Shown: piece by piece, positions 23,071 to 32,829 of the stretch
Numbering within the stretch: position 1 is the first letter of the stretch
How the letters are laid out: each line of letters begins with the position of its first letter
NCBI GenBank assembly: GCA_002352055.1
Contig: DEHS01000063.1
Location: forward strand, 35,162 to 73,777
From: Legionellaceae bacterium UBA2794
Lineage (GTDB): Bacteria; Pseudomonadota; Gammaproteobacteria; Legionellales; Legionellaceae
DNA: 38,616 bases
Direction of reading: 5' to 3'
The notes under the pieces: model-generated
Told to the model about the DNA's origin: nothing
Databases searched by the model: none
Seen by the model: the letters and a program-made list of their open reading frames with translations, nothing else
Made by a program: the position numbers and the translations under genes

Positions 23071-23733
23071 ATGTTTCATTATTGGAAAAAAGTAGACAGT
23101 TTAAATCATATCAACCGATTGTTGCTTGCCTTTGTTGCAGTCCTCATTCTAATTGTAGCAGGACTGGTTACAACGCTTGCCAACATGCCCAAACGTTTTG
23201 AGTTTTGGTTAACCCCTACAATGAGTGTCAATGGTGGTTTAATCAGGGCGAACCAAATTTCCAAAGAGTACGTGCAAGGTTTTGTTGCAACCCTTTTGCC
23301 TACTATAAACACCTGGTCAAACGGTGGGAAAACAGAGTTTGCCAATAATCTTTCAGGATTTCATTACTATTTCACACCACGCCATCAGGCATTAATGAAT
23401 AAAACATTAAACGCCTACAAAGAGGCTCAACTTTTTGATCGGATACAAGTAGCCAGTTTATATCGCTTTATGGAAGACGATGATGTGAAGCCTTTAGGAA
23501 ATAACGCATGGGAAGTTCATCTGGTTCTACGCATGATTCAAAGACTTAAAGACGATAGCCCTATGGTCATTGCTGACAAAGTGGTTGATTACCATGTGCG
23601 TGTAGTCAAGGTCAGTCTGTCGCGTCTTCAAAATCCTTTTCAATTGGCTTTGGATGGTTATACACAGCCAGAAGTGCTGGTTAAAGATTTATTGGCAACT
23701 GATTTAGGAGGTACACAACATGAAAACAGCTAA
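23071..23733 (+). CDS. DUF2895 ICE protein (TIGR03746-type; TraE/VirB8-like)
   Basis: The 220-residue protein has a short cytoplasmic N-terminus, one transmembrane helix (about residues 18-36, LLLAFVAVLILIVAGLVTT) and a periplasmic domain of the NTF2-like VirB8/TraE type: RFEFWLTPTMSVNGGLIRAN, YVQGFVATLLPTINTW, FANNLSGFHYYFTPRHQ and the terminal YHVRVVKVSLSRLQNPFQLA. VirB8-type proteins nucleate assembly between the inner-membrane complex and the core. It overlaps the TraK-like gene by 14 bp. Confidence 0.85.
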   Translation: MFHYWKKVDSLNHINRLLLAFVAVLILIVAGLVTTLANMPKRFEFWLTPTMSVNGGLIRANQISKEYVQGFVATLLPTINTWSNGGKTEFANNLSGFHYYFTPRHQALMNKTLNAYKEAQLFDRIQVASLYRFMEDDDVKPLGNNAWEVHLVLRMIQRLKDDSPMVIADKVVDYHVRVVKVSLSRLQNPFQLALDGYTQPEVLVKDLLATDLGGTQHENS

Positions 23734-24505
23734 ATGGCTACTGGCCTTGCTTGCTTTGATAGCCAGTCAGCACGCATTGGCACTTAATGCAGAGCACGTC
23801 TTGTGGGATAAAACACCTATTCCGCTTGAACTCCCTTTAAATGAAGAGCGGCTGGTACATTTTCCACAAGCTGTAAGCATTATAGACAATGAAGCTGCCG
23901 ACAAAATTGCGGTTTTAAAAGTCCAAGATACTTTGTACCTGAAAGGCAAAGAGACTTTTCAAAACAAACGGTTGTTGGTGCAATTAATGCCTCAAGGCGA
24001 GGTCATTATTTTAAACTTAAACGTTAGTGATAAAGCACATGATGTTAAGCCAGTCGATATTCTCTTGGAGGCTAAAGAAGACACAACCAATCCCACACAA
24101 GAAACAAGTAATCCTCTCGACCCGAATGCTGTAACGCTGACTCGTTTTGCCATTCAATCATTATATGCACCACAAAGATTATTGGTTATCCCTGATGGTT
24201 TAGGCCGTGTACCTATGCAAACCAGAAAACAGATTAGTCTTTTTTATGGAGCGAGTATTGAAGCAAGGCCACTCATTTCATGGCATGGCGGCTCTTTTTA
24301 TGTCACTGCGGTGGAATTAAAAAATCTTCTTAACAAGGAGATGATAGTCGATCCTCGTCAAATGACCGGTAATTGGCAAACCGCAACCTTTTATCCCACC
24401 AATACGTTAGCACCTCGTGGGAAAGAAGATACCACTACTGTATTTCTGGTATCAGACAGACCATTTAGCACGGCATTAGCCTCTGGTCGGGAGTATGTAC
24501 GATGA
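23720..24505 (+). CDS. DUF3438 ICE protein (TIGR03749-type; TraK/VirB9-like)
   Basis: The 261-residue protein has a signal peptide (MKTAKWLLALLALIASQHALA). It starts the mature part with LWDKTPIPLELPLNEERLVHFPQAV, the standard opening of TraK-like ICE proteins, and ends with RQMTGNWQTATFYPTNTLAP. These are periplasmic core proteins that with TraB-like and lipoprotein partners form the outer-membrane ring. It is placed between the VirB8-like and TraB-like genes, as in F-type and Tfc-type systems. It overlaps both neighbours (14 bp and 4 bp). AGGAGG before the start is strong. Confidence 0.85.
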   Translation: MKTAKWLLALLALIASQHALALNAEHVLWDKTPIPLELPLNEERLVHFPQAVSIIDNEAADKIAVLKVQDTLYLKGKETFQNKRLLVQLMPQGEVIILNLNVSDKAHDVKPVDILLEAKEDTTNPTQETSNPLDPNAVTLTRFAIQSLYAPQRLLVIPDGLGRVPMQTRKQISLFYGASIEARPLISWHGGSFYVTAVELKNLLNKEMIVDPRQMTGNWQTATFYPTNTLAPRGKEDTTTVFLVSDRPFSTALASGREYVR

Positions 24506-25806
24506 AAAAGAATACTGGCCTTAAAGTATTAACTGGTGCTGTAATTTCTGTAGTAGCACTCGTAATGATGAACAGCTCTCATCATGAGAGTGCAGTCTCA
24601 GAGCAACAACATAAAGATCCCAATAACTTAAATGAAGCCATTGCCAGCCAATTTAATGACAACATTAGAGATGTCGCAGCAAGACTACAAGAAACAGAAA
24701 AGAAGCTGGCAAACATTGAAGCATTAAAGCGTCAAAACGTCGATGTGCAAACGACTTATCCTTCTGAAGTCATCAAAGAAATTGAAGCATTAAAAGAGGA
24801 GTTGGCTCATTTCAAGAACAATCAAGAGAATCAGCAAGAGCAGCCATCTTATACAGTTAATGGAGGAAACAACCCACAAAAGGAACAAGACGTTAAAGAC
24901 ATTGATTTGCTATTAATGAAACAGGAAAGCAATTCTAACGAGCTGGCTTATTGGAGGCGCATTAAGAAAAAACACCAGGAGCTCACTCAAAGTAGTAAAA
25001 CCAACCAAATCAATAACAATGATAAAAAAAATATTCCTTATTACACCATTCCAGCAGGATCTGATCTGGGGCGAACCACTTTGTTATCCGCATTAATCGG
25101 CGAAGTACCTGTTGAGGGAAAGTTAATGCAACCTCTTTTTCCTTTTTCAGCCATCATTAATCGTGGCGATTTAATGGCAGCCAATGGTATTCCTTTACCA
25201 CCGAATATTGCAGGGATGAAAGTCAATGGTTATGCCATAGGCGTAGGTTCTTTTTTGGATAACATCAGTTGTGTCCGCGCCTATGTGACCTCAGCCTTAT
25301 TTGTTTTTGATGACGGGCATTTTGTCACCGTAGGTAAAGAGCAAATGACTGGCACTACCGAGATGGTCAACAACGAAAGCTTAGGCTATCTCACCACTGC
25401 GTTTGGTAATCCTTGCATAAAAGGTCAATATTTCACCAATGCCCCCAGGGTATTAGCCGCATTGATGGCCTCAGATGGCATTAAAGGCTTTGGCAATGCA
25501 CTGTCCCAATGGCAAATGACTTATACCGCCAATGCCAATGGCGCAACCGGAACACCTACAGGTTCAATGGGTAATTATGCTTTAGGCGGGGCGTTGTCTC
25601 AGGGAACAGTTAAGGCAGGTGATTGGCTCGAAAAACACATTCAGGGCAGCTTCGATATGGTTTTTGTTCCGGCTTCCATCGGATACAGACCAACCCAGCT
25701 TTCACTTCACATCACACAAACCATCAACCTTGATAAAGAAACCAATGGGAGGGTATTGGATTATGGCCATTTACAACAAACTGCACACGATTTTAGCCTT
25801 AGGTAG
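24502..25806 (+). CDS. TraB/VirB10-like ICE core protein (TIGR03752-type)
   Basis: The 434-residue protein has an N-terminal membrane anchor (about residues 7-23, VLTGAVISVVALVMMNS). A coiled-coil stretch covers about 45-110 (VAARLQETEKKLANIEALKR, IKEIEALKEELAHFKNN). The C-terminal half from about 180 begins YYTIPAGSDLGRTTLLSALI with GEVPVEGKL, NRGDLMAANG and GYAIGVGSFLDNISCVRAYV, the beta-barrel of TraB/VirB10-like proteins. Such proteins span the periplasm and sense ATPase energy. Its 3' part overlaps the start of the lipoprotein gene by 44 bp. The start overlaps the TraK-like gene by 4 bp. Confidence 0.85.
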   Translation: MKKNTGLKVLTGAVISVVALVMMNSSHHESAVSEQQHKDPNNLNEAIASQFNDNIRDVAARLQETEKKLANIEALKRQNVDVQTTYPSEVIKEIEALKEELAHFKNNQENQQEQPSYTVNGGNNPQKEQDVKDIDLLLMKQESNSNELAYWRRIKKKHQELTQSSKTNQINNNDKKNIPYYTIPAGSDLGRTTLLSALIGEVPVEGKLMQPLFPFSAIINRGDLMAANGIPLPPNIAGMKVNGYAIGVGSFLDNISCVRAYVTSALFVFDDGHFVTVGKEQMTGTTEMVNNESLGYLTTAFGNPCIKGQYFTNAPRVLAALMASDGIKGFGNALSQWQMTYTANANGATGTPTGSMGNYALGGALSQGTVKAGDWLEKHIQGSFDMVFVPASIGYRPTQLSLHITQTINLDKETNGRVLDYGHLQQTAHDFSLR

Positions 25807-26152
25807 TACATTGATATTAAGTTCTTGTGCATCAAGCTCGATTAGTTCTACAGCAATTCCTGAAGGTGGGCTCACTGTAAGTCAGCTTTATCAGCAAAGC
25901 TTAGGTGATGCCATGCCTGGCTGGTCTGTACCCAAAAGACAGACCAAACCAGTAAATTATGCAGGCTATACAAGAGAAGCATCGAACGAGATTCAAAATT
26001 TGTTCAAACCTTTGGATAACCCACAAATTCCGATTTACGTGTTTCCACATGTGGCACTTATTGGTGATGAACAACTATTAAAGCCAGGCTACACCACCGG
26101 ATTTTTCCTCTACAAACAAAATCAGTTTGCGCTAGCTTCTGAGCATTATTAA
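25763..26152 (+). CDS. ICE lipoprotein (TIGR03751-type; TraV/VirB7-like)
   Basis: The protein (129 residues from ATG 25763) opens with a lipoprotein signal ending LILSSC (Cys22). The family body follows: GGLTVSQLYQQSLGDAMPGW, IQNLFKPLDNPQIPIYVFPH and LLKPGYTTGFFLYKQNQFAL. It likely anchors the TraK/TraB-like core ring to the outer membrane, as TraV and VirB7 do. An earlier in-frame start at 25619 would bury the lipid signal 48 residues into the protein, so 25763 is chosen; GGGAGG precedes it. The gene overlaps the TraB-like gene by 44 bp. The stop is 9 bp before the VirB4-like gene. Confidence 0.85.
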   Translation: MAIYNKLHTILALGSTLILSSCASSSISSTAIPEGGLTVSQLYQQSLGDAMPGWSVPKRQTKPVNYAGYTREASNEIQNLFKPLDNPQIPIYVFPHVALIGDEQLLKPGYTTGFFLYKQNQFALASEHY

Positions 26153-26161
26153 GGGGGTATA

Positions 26162-28924
26162 ATGATATCAATCATGAATCAAATAAGTGATTGGCTGGTA
26201 GGCAAGAAAAGCCTGGATGTGCTTACAGAGCAAAGCATCAAAAAAAGATTTGAAAACCCTAATCCGTCATTTCCCGATATGCTTTCTATTGTTGATTTTA
26301 ATGACGAACTCAATCTCTTCTTACTCAATGACGGCATCAGTATTGGTTCAGGCTTTGAGTTAGCCAGTATTCCGGCAGAAGCAGCCTCCAAAGAACATCT
26401 GAATGCTGTCTTTAACAAAATCAAAGATACGTTTGCAACCGTTGTTCCTTTGCATAAGGAAGATCCCTGGATTATGCAAATGTATGTCAATGACGAGTAT
26501 TGTTTAAAACCAGTCCTTCATCATATTCAACAAAGCATTGCACCAGAAATTGCCACAACACCGTTTACCCGTGATTATCTGTCACGTCTTGATGATCTAT
26601 TTTCCAAAATGACCAGACCGAATGGTTTGTTTGTTGATCCCAAAACCGATGCGTCTTATCGTGGCAGACGAAGACGGGTACGGGTTTTGTTTTACCGTTT
26701 ATATCAACAAACCCAAACAACACGCGACAAAGCCCTGATTGAGCATCAGGAAGTCATCGCACAAATTGAAAGCAAATTAAAATCACCTGGGCTTCAACTG
26801 AAAAGACTAACCGGAAAAGATTATTATCAATGGTGGGTACGCTGGTTTAATTCTAATCCAGAGGAAATCCTGAGCCGCTTTCCTTATCCCACAAACAAAA
26901 AACCTGCCGGATACAGTTTAAGCCAGAATGTTTTGTTTCATGAACCTCAAAGTGATGAGCAAGGCTTCATTTTTGATGGCACTCATCAACGTATTTTGTA
27001 TGTTGATGGATTAAAAGAAGCACCCGAAATTGGGCTTATTTCTCGTGAGAAATCTCAAGCCAATCCGAAGCACCGATATGCTTTGCTGGATAAATTACCA
27101 GAGGGAGCAACCTATACCATCCAAGTTACCTTTGGTAATGATGAAACTTTGGATGCTCATTTGATGCGTCTGGAAAAAGGAATTGTTGGAACCAGCCTTA
27201 AGCCACAGCAAGTCAGAGAGGATATCAAAACAGCACGCGATGAACTGTCTATGGGAAATCGTTTATTTTGGGTCAATCAGGCCATATTTTATCGCGCTCA
27301 AACAAAGGAAGAAGCCCTACAGATTGAAAAAGAACTCGAGAACTTATTTATTGAAGCCAAAATGCCTTTGATTCCTTCCTGTTTTGACCTTCACCCAATG
27401 AACAGTTATTTGAATGCCTTGCCATTTAACTTTATCCCTCAATACGCCCGTCAATATTTACGTTTTGATAGGCTGATGTATGCCTCAGAACTGGCTGCGC
27501 TATTGCCCGTTTATGGCCGTAATCAAGGTGCAAGACACCTACCCTGTTTCACCTTTTTTAACCGCTTGGGCGAACCAGTACTGTTTGATGTATTGCATCA
27601 TGATTTTATCAGCCAAAACTCCCATATGGCATTATTTGCCAATTCAGGTGGAGGTAAATCAGTGGCTACAGGTTGGATGATTAACTCTCTGATGGCCACT
27701 AAAAATGCACGCATCATCCTTTTTGAAATGGGTAACTCCTTTGATCGGATGCTCATTCATGCCAAAGCTCATGGCAAAAAAACCAAGCAGTTATTATTAA
27801 GCAATAAGAAAGAGGAAGCTGTTCCATTAAATCCCTTTTGCGAAGCATATAAAGCCATTCCAGAAATTACAGATAATTTAAGCGAGGAACAAGCTGCTTC
27901 AATGGCTCAAAAAATCATGGATCTTAAAGATCCTGCAAATTCAGAAGATTTGGCTTGTGGTGATGGTTCTCGTGCATATCTTGCAGAGCTTGCCTTGGCT
28001 TTACGTACCATGATTACAGAAGCCAATGCTCTGGAAGAAGAACAATTTACTTTGGCTGATGAAACGCTGCTTATTGAAGTGTTAATTGATGCCATTCTAA
28101 CTTCATTTAACAATGGTATACCACAAATGCTGACTGAGCATATTGTGAGTGCTTTTCAACGGCGGTTGAACAAAGAAACTGTGGCACGCAAGAAAGACCG
28201 GATTCTGGATATGCACGACCGATTAAACAGTTATGTCATTAACAGTGCGAAATCACGCTTTTTTAATGTACCAACAGAACCTTTAGGTGATTTTGATATC
28301 TTTCATATTGATATTTCCGCCATTAAAGATGATACCGGAAAACTGGCTTTGGTCATGGTGTCTTTGTTGCCAAGAATACTAGCCATGGCTGAGGCCACTC
28401 AAAACGATAATAGGCCAACCTTTCTTTTTATTGATGAATCCCATCTGCAATTTCAAATTCCTTCTGTGGTGACAGTGTGTTTACTGGTTGCCAAAGTAGC
28501 CAGAAAGCTCGGGCTTTGGCTGGTTGCGATTACTCAAAACGTCACCGACATGAACTCTGAAAAGGCCGCAAAGATTTTATCGCTAATTGAAACCTGGATT
28601 TTATTGGGATTGGATGAAAAAGAAATCACTGATGTGAAACGCTTTAAATCCTTAACACCGCAGCAGGAAACATTAATCAGAGATATTGATTCGCAAAAAG
28701 GTTTGTATGCAGAAGCAGTTTTATTAGGGTCACGCTACCAAGGATTATTTCGGGTCATTCCACCTCGCTACCTGCTTGCCCTCTTAATGACTGAAAAATC
28801 AGAAAAAGCACAACGTCACCTCCTGGAGAAAGAACATGATGTCCTGGTCGCCGCTGAAATCATGGCTAAAAAGCTCGAACAACCAAAAACAACTACTAAT
28901 AACAGGGCTTATTTTTATGACTAA
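26162..28924 (+). CDS. VirB4/TraC-like conjugative ATPase (TIGR03744-type)
   Basis: The 920-residue protein is the T4SS assembly ATPase. It has Walker A FANSGGGKSVATGW (Lys499) and Walker B TFLFIDESH (Asp758, Glu759). The VirB4/TraC-type N-terminal region includes YRGRRRRVRVLFYRLYQQT and LFHEPQSDEQGF, and the C-terminal end is LGSRYQGLFRVIPPRYLLAL. It works at the inner membrane in channel and pilus assembly. The ATG at 26162 has a GGGGG-type site; ATG 26174 is a weaker alternative. Its last 89 bp overlap the next gene. Confidence 0.9.
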   Translation: MISIMNQISDWLVGKKSLDVLTEQSIKKRFENPNPSFPDMLSIVDFNDELNLFLLNDGISIGSGFELASIPAEAASKEHLNAVFNKIKDTFATVVPLHKEDPWIMQMYVNDEYCLKPVLHHIQQSIAPEIATTPFTRDYLSRLDDLFSKMTRPNGLFVDPKTDASYRGRRRRVRVLFYRLYQQTQTTRDKALIEHQEVIAQIESKLKSPGLQLKRLTGKDYYQWWVRWFNSNPEEILSRFPYPTNKKPAGYSLSQNVLFHEPQSDEQGFIFDGTHQRILYVDGLKEAPEIGLISREKSQANPKHRYALLDKLPEGATYTIQVTFGNDETLDAHLMRLEKGIVGTSLKPQQVREDIKTARDELSMGNRLFWVNQAIFYRAQTKEEALQIEKELENLFIEAKMPLIPSCFDLHPMNSYLNALPFNFIPQYARQYLRFDRLMYASELAALLPVYGRNQGARHLPCFTFFNRLGEPVLFDVLHHDFISQNSHMALFANSGGGKSVATGWMINSLMATKNARIILFEMGNSFDRMLIHAKAHGKKTKQLLLSNKKEEAVPLNPFCEAYKAIPEITDNLSEEQAASMAQKIMDLKDPANSEDLACGDGSRAYLAELALALRTMITEANALEEEQFTLADETLLIEVLIDAILTSFNNGIPQMLTEHIVSAFQRRLNKETVARKKDRILDMHDRLNSYVINSAKSRFFNVPTEPLGDFDIFHIDISAIKDDTGKLALVMVSLLPRILAMAEATQNDNRPTFLFIDESHLQFQIPSVVTVCLLVAKVARKLGLWLVAITQNVTDMNSEKAAKILSLIETWILLGLDEKEITDVKRFKSLTPQQETLIRDIDSQKGLYAEAVLLGSRYQGLFRVIPPRYLLALLMTEKSEKAQRHLLEKEHDVLVAAEIMAKKLEQPKTTTNNRAYFYD

Positions 28925-29891
28925 TACTGCCTTTGCTTTAGAAAGCACAAGCCCGCCTCATCCTGTGAATACCTTCACAATCGCTACACGGGTTTTGCAA
29001 AAGCTGTTTCATAACAGCCATTACAAAGTCATTGGCTCTTGCACTTGGACGGTGGGACGTTTACCGCCAAGACTTGAAGTCACCTCTGCCATTGAGCAGT
29101 TTTTACCTGATCTAATAATTACTGTCAGTAATAAACCAGAAGAAAATCCCTGGCTTGAAGCACGAACGCTATATGAAAATAAAGCAGCAAGAACGATGTA
29201 CCAACAAGCCTATAAAGCTGCAACTGGTTCAGTGTTGGGATTTGGAAATGACAGTGGTCAAACCACAGATCTTCATATCAATGATGAGCGCACGCGCATT
29301 GTTGATGTGATTGGCAGCCCTGCTGCATTTTACCGCATGCCCTATATATCACACCGCCCAGAAACAGGTTTTGGTGCACCCTATTATCTGGCCGAAGCCG
29401 ATGCTGTCATGGATAGAACAGAAGCCGCTGAATTGCTGTACATGGGAACGCATCCTCATTTGTTAATCAATCATGAAATCGGCACATTAACACAGCATTG
29501 GGGTTCTGAAATTCCAAGATTAATGCGCGTCACGCAACCTTATAACTATAGAGCTTCTGTTGTTGCAGCTATGCACGCGGTTGATATTGTCACCAATAAA
29601 AATCCTTTGCATGTCACTAAGTCAACCAGTAATTCCTGCGGTAAAAACTGTGTGATAGCTAATGCTATTTACGACCCACAAAACACGAAAGTCATCTGGC
29701 AGGAAATTTATCCGTTGAATCGCAATATCCACCCAGGCGACGCACAGGACTTTGGGATTGAAGACGAAAAAGCCGGAAATGGCAATTACGTATTTGTCCT
29801 TTGGCGTAAATACCGCGGTTGTATCCAGCACAAAGGTAAACTCGTGAACTTTCTTACTTTCCCCTCGGTTGGACAACCTCAAAAACGATAG
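28836..29891 (+). CDS. TraU-like ICE protein (PFL_4710, TIGR03756-type)
   Basis: The 351-residue protein matches the TraU-like family: NTFTIATRVLQKLFHNSHYK, VIGSCTW, LIITVSNKPEENPWLEA, ADAVMDRTEAAELLYMG, RASVVAAMHAVDIV, and CGKNC near 262-266, followed by NIHPGDAQDFG and YVFVLWRKYRGC. The start choice matters. ATG 28836 or 28839 gives a good signal peptide (KQLLITGLIFMTNTAFA) and has GGAGAAAG at 28825-28832. The later ATG 28917 would leave no signal peptide. The gene thus starts 89 bp inside the VirB4-like gene. TraU-type proteins are periplasmic and needed for DNA transfer in F-type systems. Confidence 0.85.
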   Translation: MMSWSPLKSWLKSSNNQKQLLITGLIFMTNTAFALESTSPPHPVNTFTIATRVLQKLFHNSHYKVIGSCTWTVGRLPPRLEVTSAIEQFLPDLIITVSNKPEENPWLEARTLYENKAARTMYQQAYKAATGSVLGFGNDSGQTTDLHINDERTRIVDVIGSPAAFYRMPYISHRPETGFGAPYYLAEADAVMDRTEAAELLYMGTHPHLLINHEIGTLTQHWGSEIPRLMRVTQPYNYRASVVAAMHAVDIVTNKNPLHVTKSTSNSCGKNCVIANAIYDPQNTKVIWQEIYPLNRNIHPGDAQDFGIEDEKAGNGNYVFVLWRKYRGCIQHKGKLVNFLTFPSVGQPQKR

Positions 29892-29900
29892 GACATCATC

Positions 29901-31268
29901 ATGAAGAAATCTCTATTATTAGCTTTATTCATCCCAACACTGACTCATGCTGGCAGTTTTATGCCAAGCCAATCAGATTACTATTATGAATTAGGAGGAA
30001 CATCCAATTTATTTATTCCACCTGTAAATAAAGATCAAACTCTGGTTATTGGTGCAGATGTTGATGGTCGTATGGGATTTTCCTGTAGCGGTTTCAATCC
30101 TGTCGTATCAATTACGAATACCTTTCAGGATTTGAAAAAATCAGCGTTAAATATCCCTGGTGGTGTCATTGATAACCTAAAAGGTTCTGTCGCAGGATTT
30201 CCACTTTATAAACTGCAACAATCCATGCCTGCTTTATACAATGTTCTACAAAATGCCGCATCCAGCGCACAAAATGAATTTACTCTCAAAGTTAAGGACT
30301 GCCAGGAAGTCAAACAAGCATTAGAACAAAACCAATCCCCAACGGAAGGTATATTATCAGTATCCGATAGTCAGGGATGGCTTGATGCGGCCAAGCGAGC
30401 TAAGAAAGAAAACGTCGATGTAACCGAAACATCGAAAAGCATCGCTCAAAAGCGAGATGAATATGGTCTGCCCTGGATAGGAAGCGATAAAGGAAATGCT
30501 GGCGGTAAATTTCAACGTCCCATTAAGGTAATTAACGATGTAGTCATTGCGGGCTACAACATTCTTTTAGAGAGAAAACCATTAGATTCGTTGGAAAAAC
30601 CAAGCACTAAAACGCCTATGGTGCAAAGCTGGCAAACACCTACCGATGCCGCTAATTGGGCAGTTAAAGTTCTTGGTGATATTCAAGTCAGTAGTAGCGA
30701 GAACAAAAAAAGCCATGATGCTAAAGCAGGAATTGGTTTATCAGCTTTATTACAAAGCTGTGCGAACGCCAATACTTGTAGCCAAAACATTGCCAAAGCC
30801 TTATGGAATTTGGTCAATGGTACCTGGACTCTAACTGAGGAAAATCTACATAAAGTCAGTGCTTCAACTTTACTGATTACCGATGAAGTTATTATCACCA
30901 TTCAGCATCTACCGCGCGAAGAGCAAATGCTCACCGTCTCAAAACTCGCAGAAGAAATCGCTGTTCAAAATATGTTGGATAAAGCGTTGATGATGCGTCG
31001 CATCTTGCAAGCTGGATTACAAGTGCAAGAAGTACAAAATTTAAAACCTGCTATGAATATGGTCTTGTTTGCCTTGAAAAAATTGGATGATGATATTCAC
31101 TCTTTGTCATTTGAAAACGATGTCCGCAAAAAAATGATGACTGAAACCTTGGGAACCATCATGGATATTAGACATCAAGCACAAAGCCAAAATATGCCCG
31201 GCCAAGATCACGAACAACCTGCTGTTAAAAATGGGGCAATTTACGTTAAAGAAAATAAAGGAGCTTAA
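29901..31268 (+). CDS. TraH-like ICE protein (PFL_4711, TIGR03755-type)
   Basis: The 455-residue protein has a signal peptide (MKKSLLLALFIPTLTHAGS). Its family blocks include YYYELGGTSNLFIPP, CSGFNPVVSITNTF, YKLQQSMPALYNVLQNAASSAQ, KDCQEVK, SLLQSCANANTCSQNIAKAL and helical LPREEQMLTVSKLAEEIAVQ. In Tfc-type elements it follows the TraU-like gene and precedes TraG, as here. It is periplasmic and thought to take the TraH position in pilus assembly. It starts 9 bp after the TraU-like gene, with AGGA, and ends 2 bp before the TraG-like gene. Confidence 0.85.
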   Translation: MKKSLLLALFIPTLTHAGSFMPSQSDYYYELGGTSNLFIPPVNKDQTLVIGADVDGRMGFSCSGFNPVVSITNTFQDLKKSALNIPGGVIDNLKGSVAGFPLYKLQQSMPALYNVLQNAASSAQNEFTLKVKDCQEVKQALEQNQSPTEGILSVSDSQGWLDAAKRAKKENVDVTETSKSIAQKRDEYGLPWIGSDKGNAGGKFQRPIKVINDVVIAGYNILLERKPLDSLEKPSTKTPMVQSWQTPTDAANWAVKVLGDIQVSSSENKKSHDAKAGIGLSALLQSCANANTCSQNIAKALWNLVNGTWTLTEENLHKVSASTLLITDEVIITIQHLPREEQMLTVSKLAEEIAVQNMLDKALMMRRILQAGLQVQEVQNLKPAMNMVLFALKKLDDDIHSLSFENDVRKKMMTETLGTIMDIRHQAQSQNMPGQDHEQPAVKNGAIYVKENKGA

Positions 31269-31270
31269 TC

Positions 31271-32821
31271 ATGATTGTCTTTAATCCTTTATCCCTCTAT
31301 ACCACCTATCTAGGCTGGCAACAGTATGAGATTCTATTCAACGCCCTGTGGCAAACGGGGCTTTTGTATCTTGGCTTCTTGGCTGTTGCTTATCGTTTTC
31401 TTAAAAACGTGCTTAATCCAGCGGGTGCGTTCTATGCGGTTGAACACGCTTTAAATAATTTTCTTTATGAATTGACCATCAATTTCCTGATATGCAGTTT
31501 ATTCCTCTATCCCTGCGTACCATTAGAAACCAAAGCCCTGCAATTTAAACCCTTATGTGGATTAAAAAATCCAACAGCTGCGGTTATTGGAGACAGCGGA
31601 ACAACCTATGATGAAACCTTTGCAGATTTGATAACTAATCAGGTCAAAATTCCTATAGGCTTTGCCATCATCCAGAACTTCATGTCGAGCTTTACTTACA
31701 GTCTCATGAAAGTAACGGGCTGCACTGATAGCCTGCAATCCATTCAAGGCGATTTGGTATCAACCTATCTACCGCAAAATATTCGCAAACAAGCCCTCGA
31801 TTTTCATAGGCAATGTTTTATTGAGGCTAGAACACAATTCAATAGCGAAAAGCATGAATCCAGTGAATTAGACCCCATGTTAAAACGTTATGGCGGTGAG
31901 GATGATTTAAACTGGATGGGTTCTAAAATCCTGCAAAAAATGTATTACAGCAAACTTCATGCACGCCAACCTGTCCCTGGCTTTACTTTCCATCAAGCCC
32001 CTAATCGTAATCTTGAAAAGGCAGCTAATCGCGGTGATATCCCCCCAGAACAATTGCCAGAGGATGGCTATCCAAGCTGCCAGCAATGGTGGAGCAAAAT
32101 CAAAACTGACCTAGTTGAAGTCTCTAATCAAGCCAGTGTTTTTAACAAACATCTAAATTACTACGCCATGCTGGATAGGGTGCGCCAATATAAAACGAAA
32201 CACCCAAAAGCCTGGAAAGCAGACATCAGCGCAGAAGATTTTATTGCGAAGATGCTCTTGCAAGAAAGCAGAGACATGCAGGCAAGTTCCGTACAAAACC
32301 TCATGGACAATAACAATGGGAAGGTTGCATCTGCGATTACCCATAGCTTGGTCAATGTCGGGCAATGGACAAAATCATGGACATCTACCCCATTGAAAAG
32401 AGAAGCTATCATGCAAACCTTACCAGTAATGCAAGCGTTTTTTATGTTCTTTTTAATCATACTCACCCCAATCGTTTTGTCTTTGAGCTGCTACAGCACC
32501 AGAGCATTAGGTAGCCTATGTGCCTTATTTGTTATGGCTAGTTTTCTTCAATACCTCTGGCATTTAGTGGGATTTCTTGAACGTTCGGTACTGGATCCAC
32601 TAGGAGAAAACGATGCGATTTCTGCAATGAAGAATATGGCTGTGATGTTTTACTTTGTCGCCCCTGTTTTATTGCTGAGATTATCAAGCCATTTTGGCGG
32701 TGACGCTGGAGCTGGTCTTATGGATTTGGTTAATGGTTCGGATAGACAGAGCGAAAGCATGGCGCAATCCGGTATGCACGTCGCCAAGACAGGCATAAAA
32801 ATTATTTCAAAAGGAATTTGA
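31271..32821 (+). CDS. TraG N-terminal-like inner-membrane protein
   Basis: The 516-residue protein has membrane helices near the N-terminus (about residues 25-45 and 65-85) and a cluster at about 375-475 (MQAFFMFFLIILTPIVLSLS, SLCALFVMASFLQYLWHL, MAVMFYFVAPVLLLRL). A large periplasmic loop between them contains conserved Cys pairs and DGYPSCQQWW. This is the TraG_N layout of F-type and Tfc-type systems, where the protein stabilises mating pairs. It lacks the long C-terminal extension of F TraG, as is normal for ICEs of this class. It ends at the TGA at 32821. AGGAG precedes the start. Confidence 0.85.
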   Translation: MIVFNPLSLYTTYLGWQQYEILFNALWQTGLLYLGFLAVAYRFLKNVLNPAGAFYAVEHALNNFLYELTINFLICSLFLYPCVPLETKALQFKPLCGLKNPTAAVIGDSGTTYDETFADLITNQVKIPIGFAIIQNFMSSFTYSLMKVTGCTDSLQSIQGDLVSTYLPQNIRKQALDFHRQCFIEARTQFNSEKHESSELDPMLKRYGGEDDLNWMGSKILQKMYYSKLHARQPVPGFTFHQAPNRNLEKAANRGDIPPEQLPEDGYPSCQQWWSKIKTDLVEVSNQASVFNKHLNYYAMLDRVRQYKTKHPKAWKADISAEDFIAKMLLQESRDMQASSVQNLMDNNNGKVASAITHSLVNVGQWTKSWTSTPLKREAIMQTLPVMQAFFMFFLIILTPIVLSLSCYSTRALGSLCALFVMASFLQYLWHLVGFLERSVLDPLGENDAISAMKNMAVMFYFVAPVLLLRLSSHFGGDAGAGLMDLVNGSDRQSESMAQSGMHVAKTGIKIISKGI

Positions 32822-32829
32822 TGAATATG

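Noticed and set aside
28917..29891. TraU-like gene starting at the later ATG just before the VirB4 stop
   Set aside because: That start cuts off the signal peptide; the earlier ATG has a good ribosome site and gives a complete leader.
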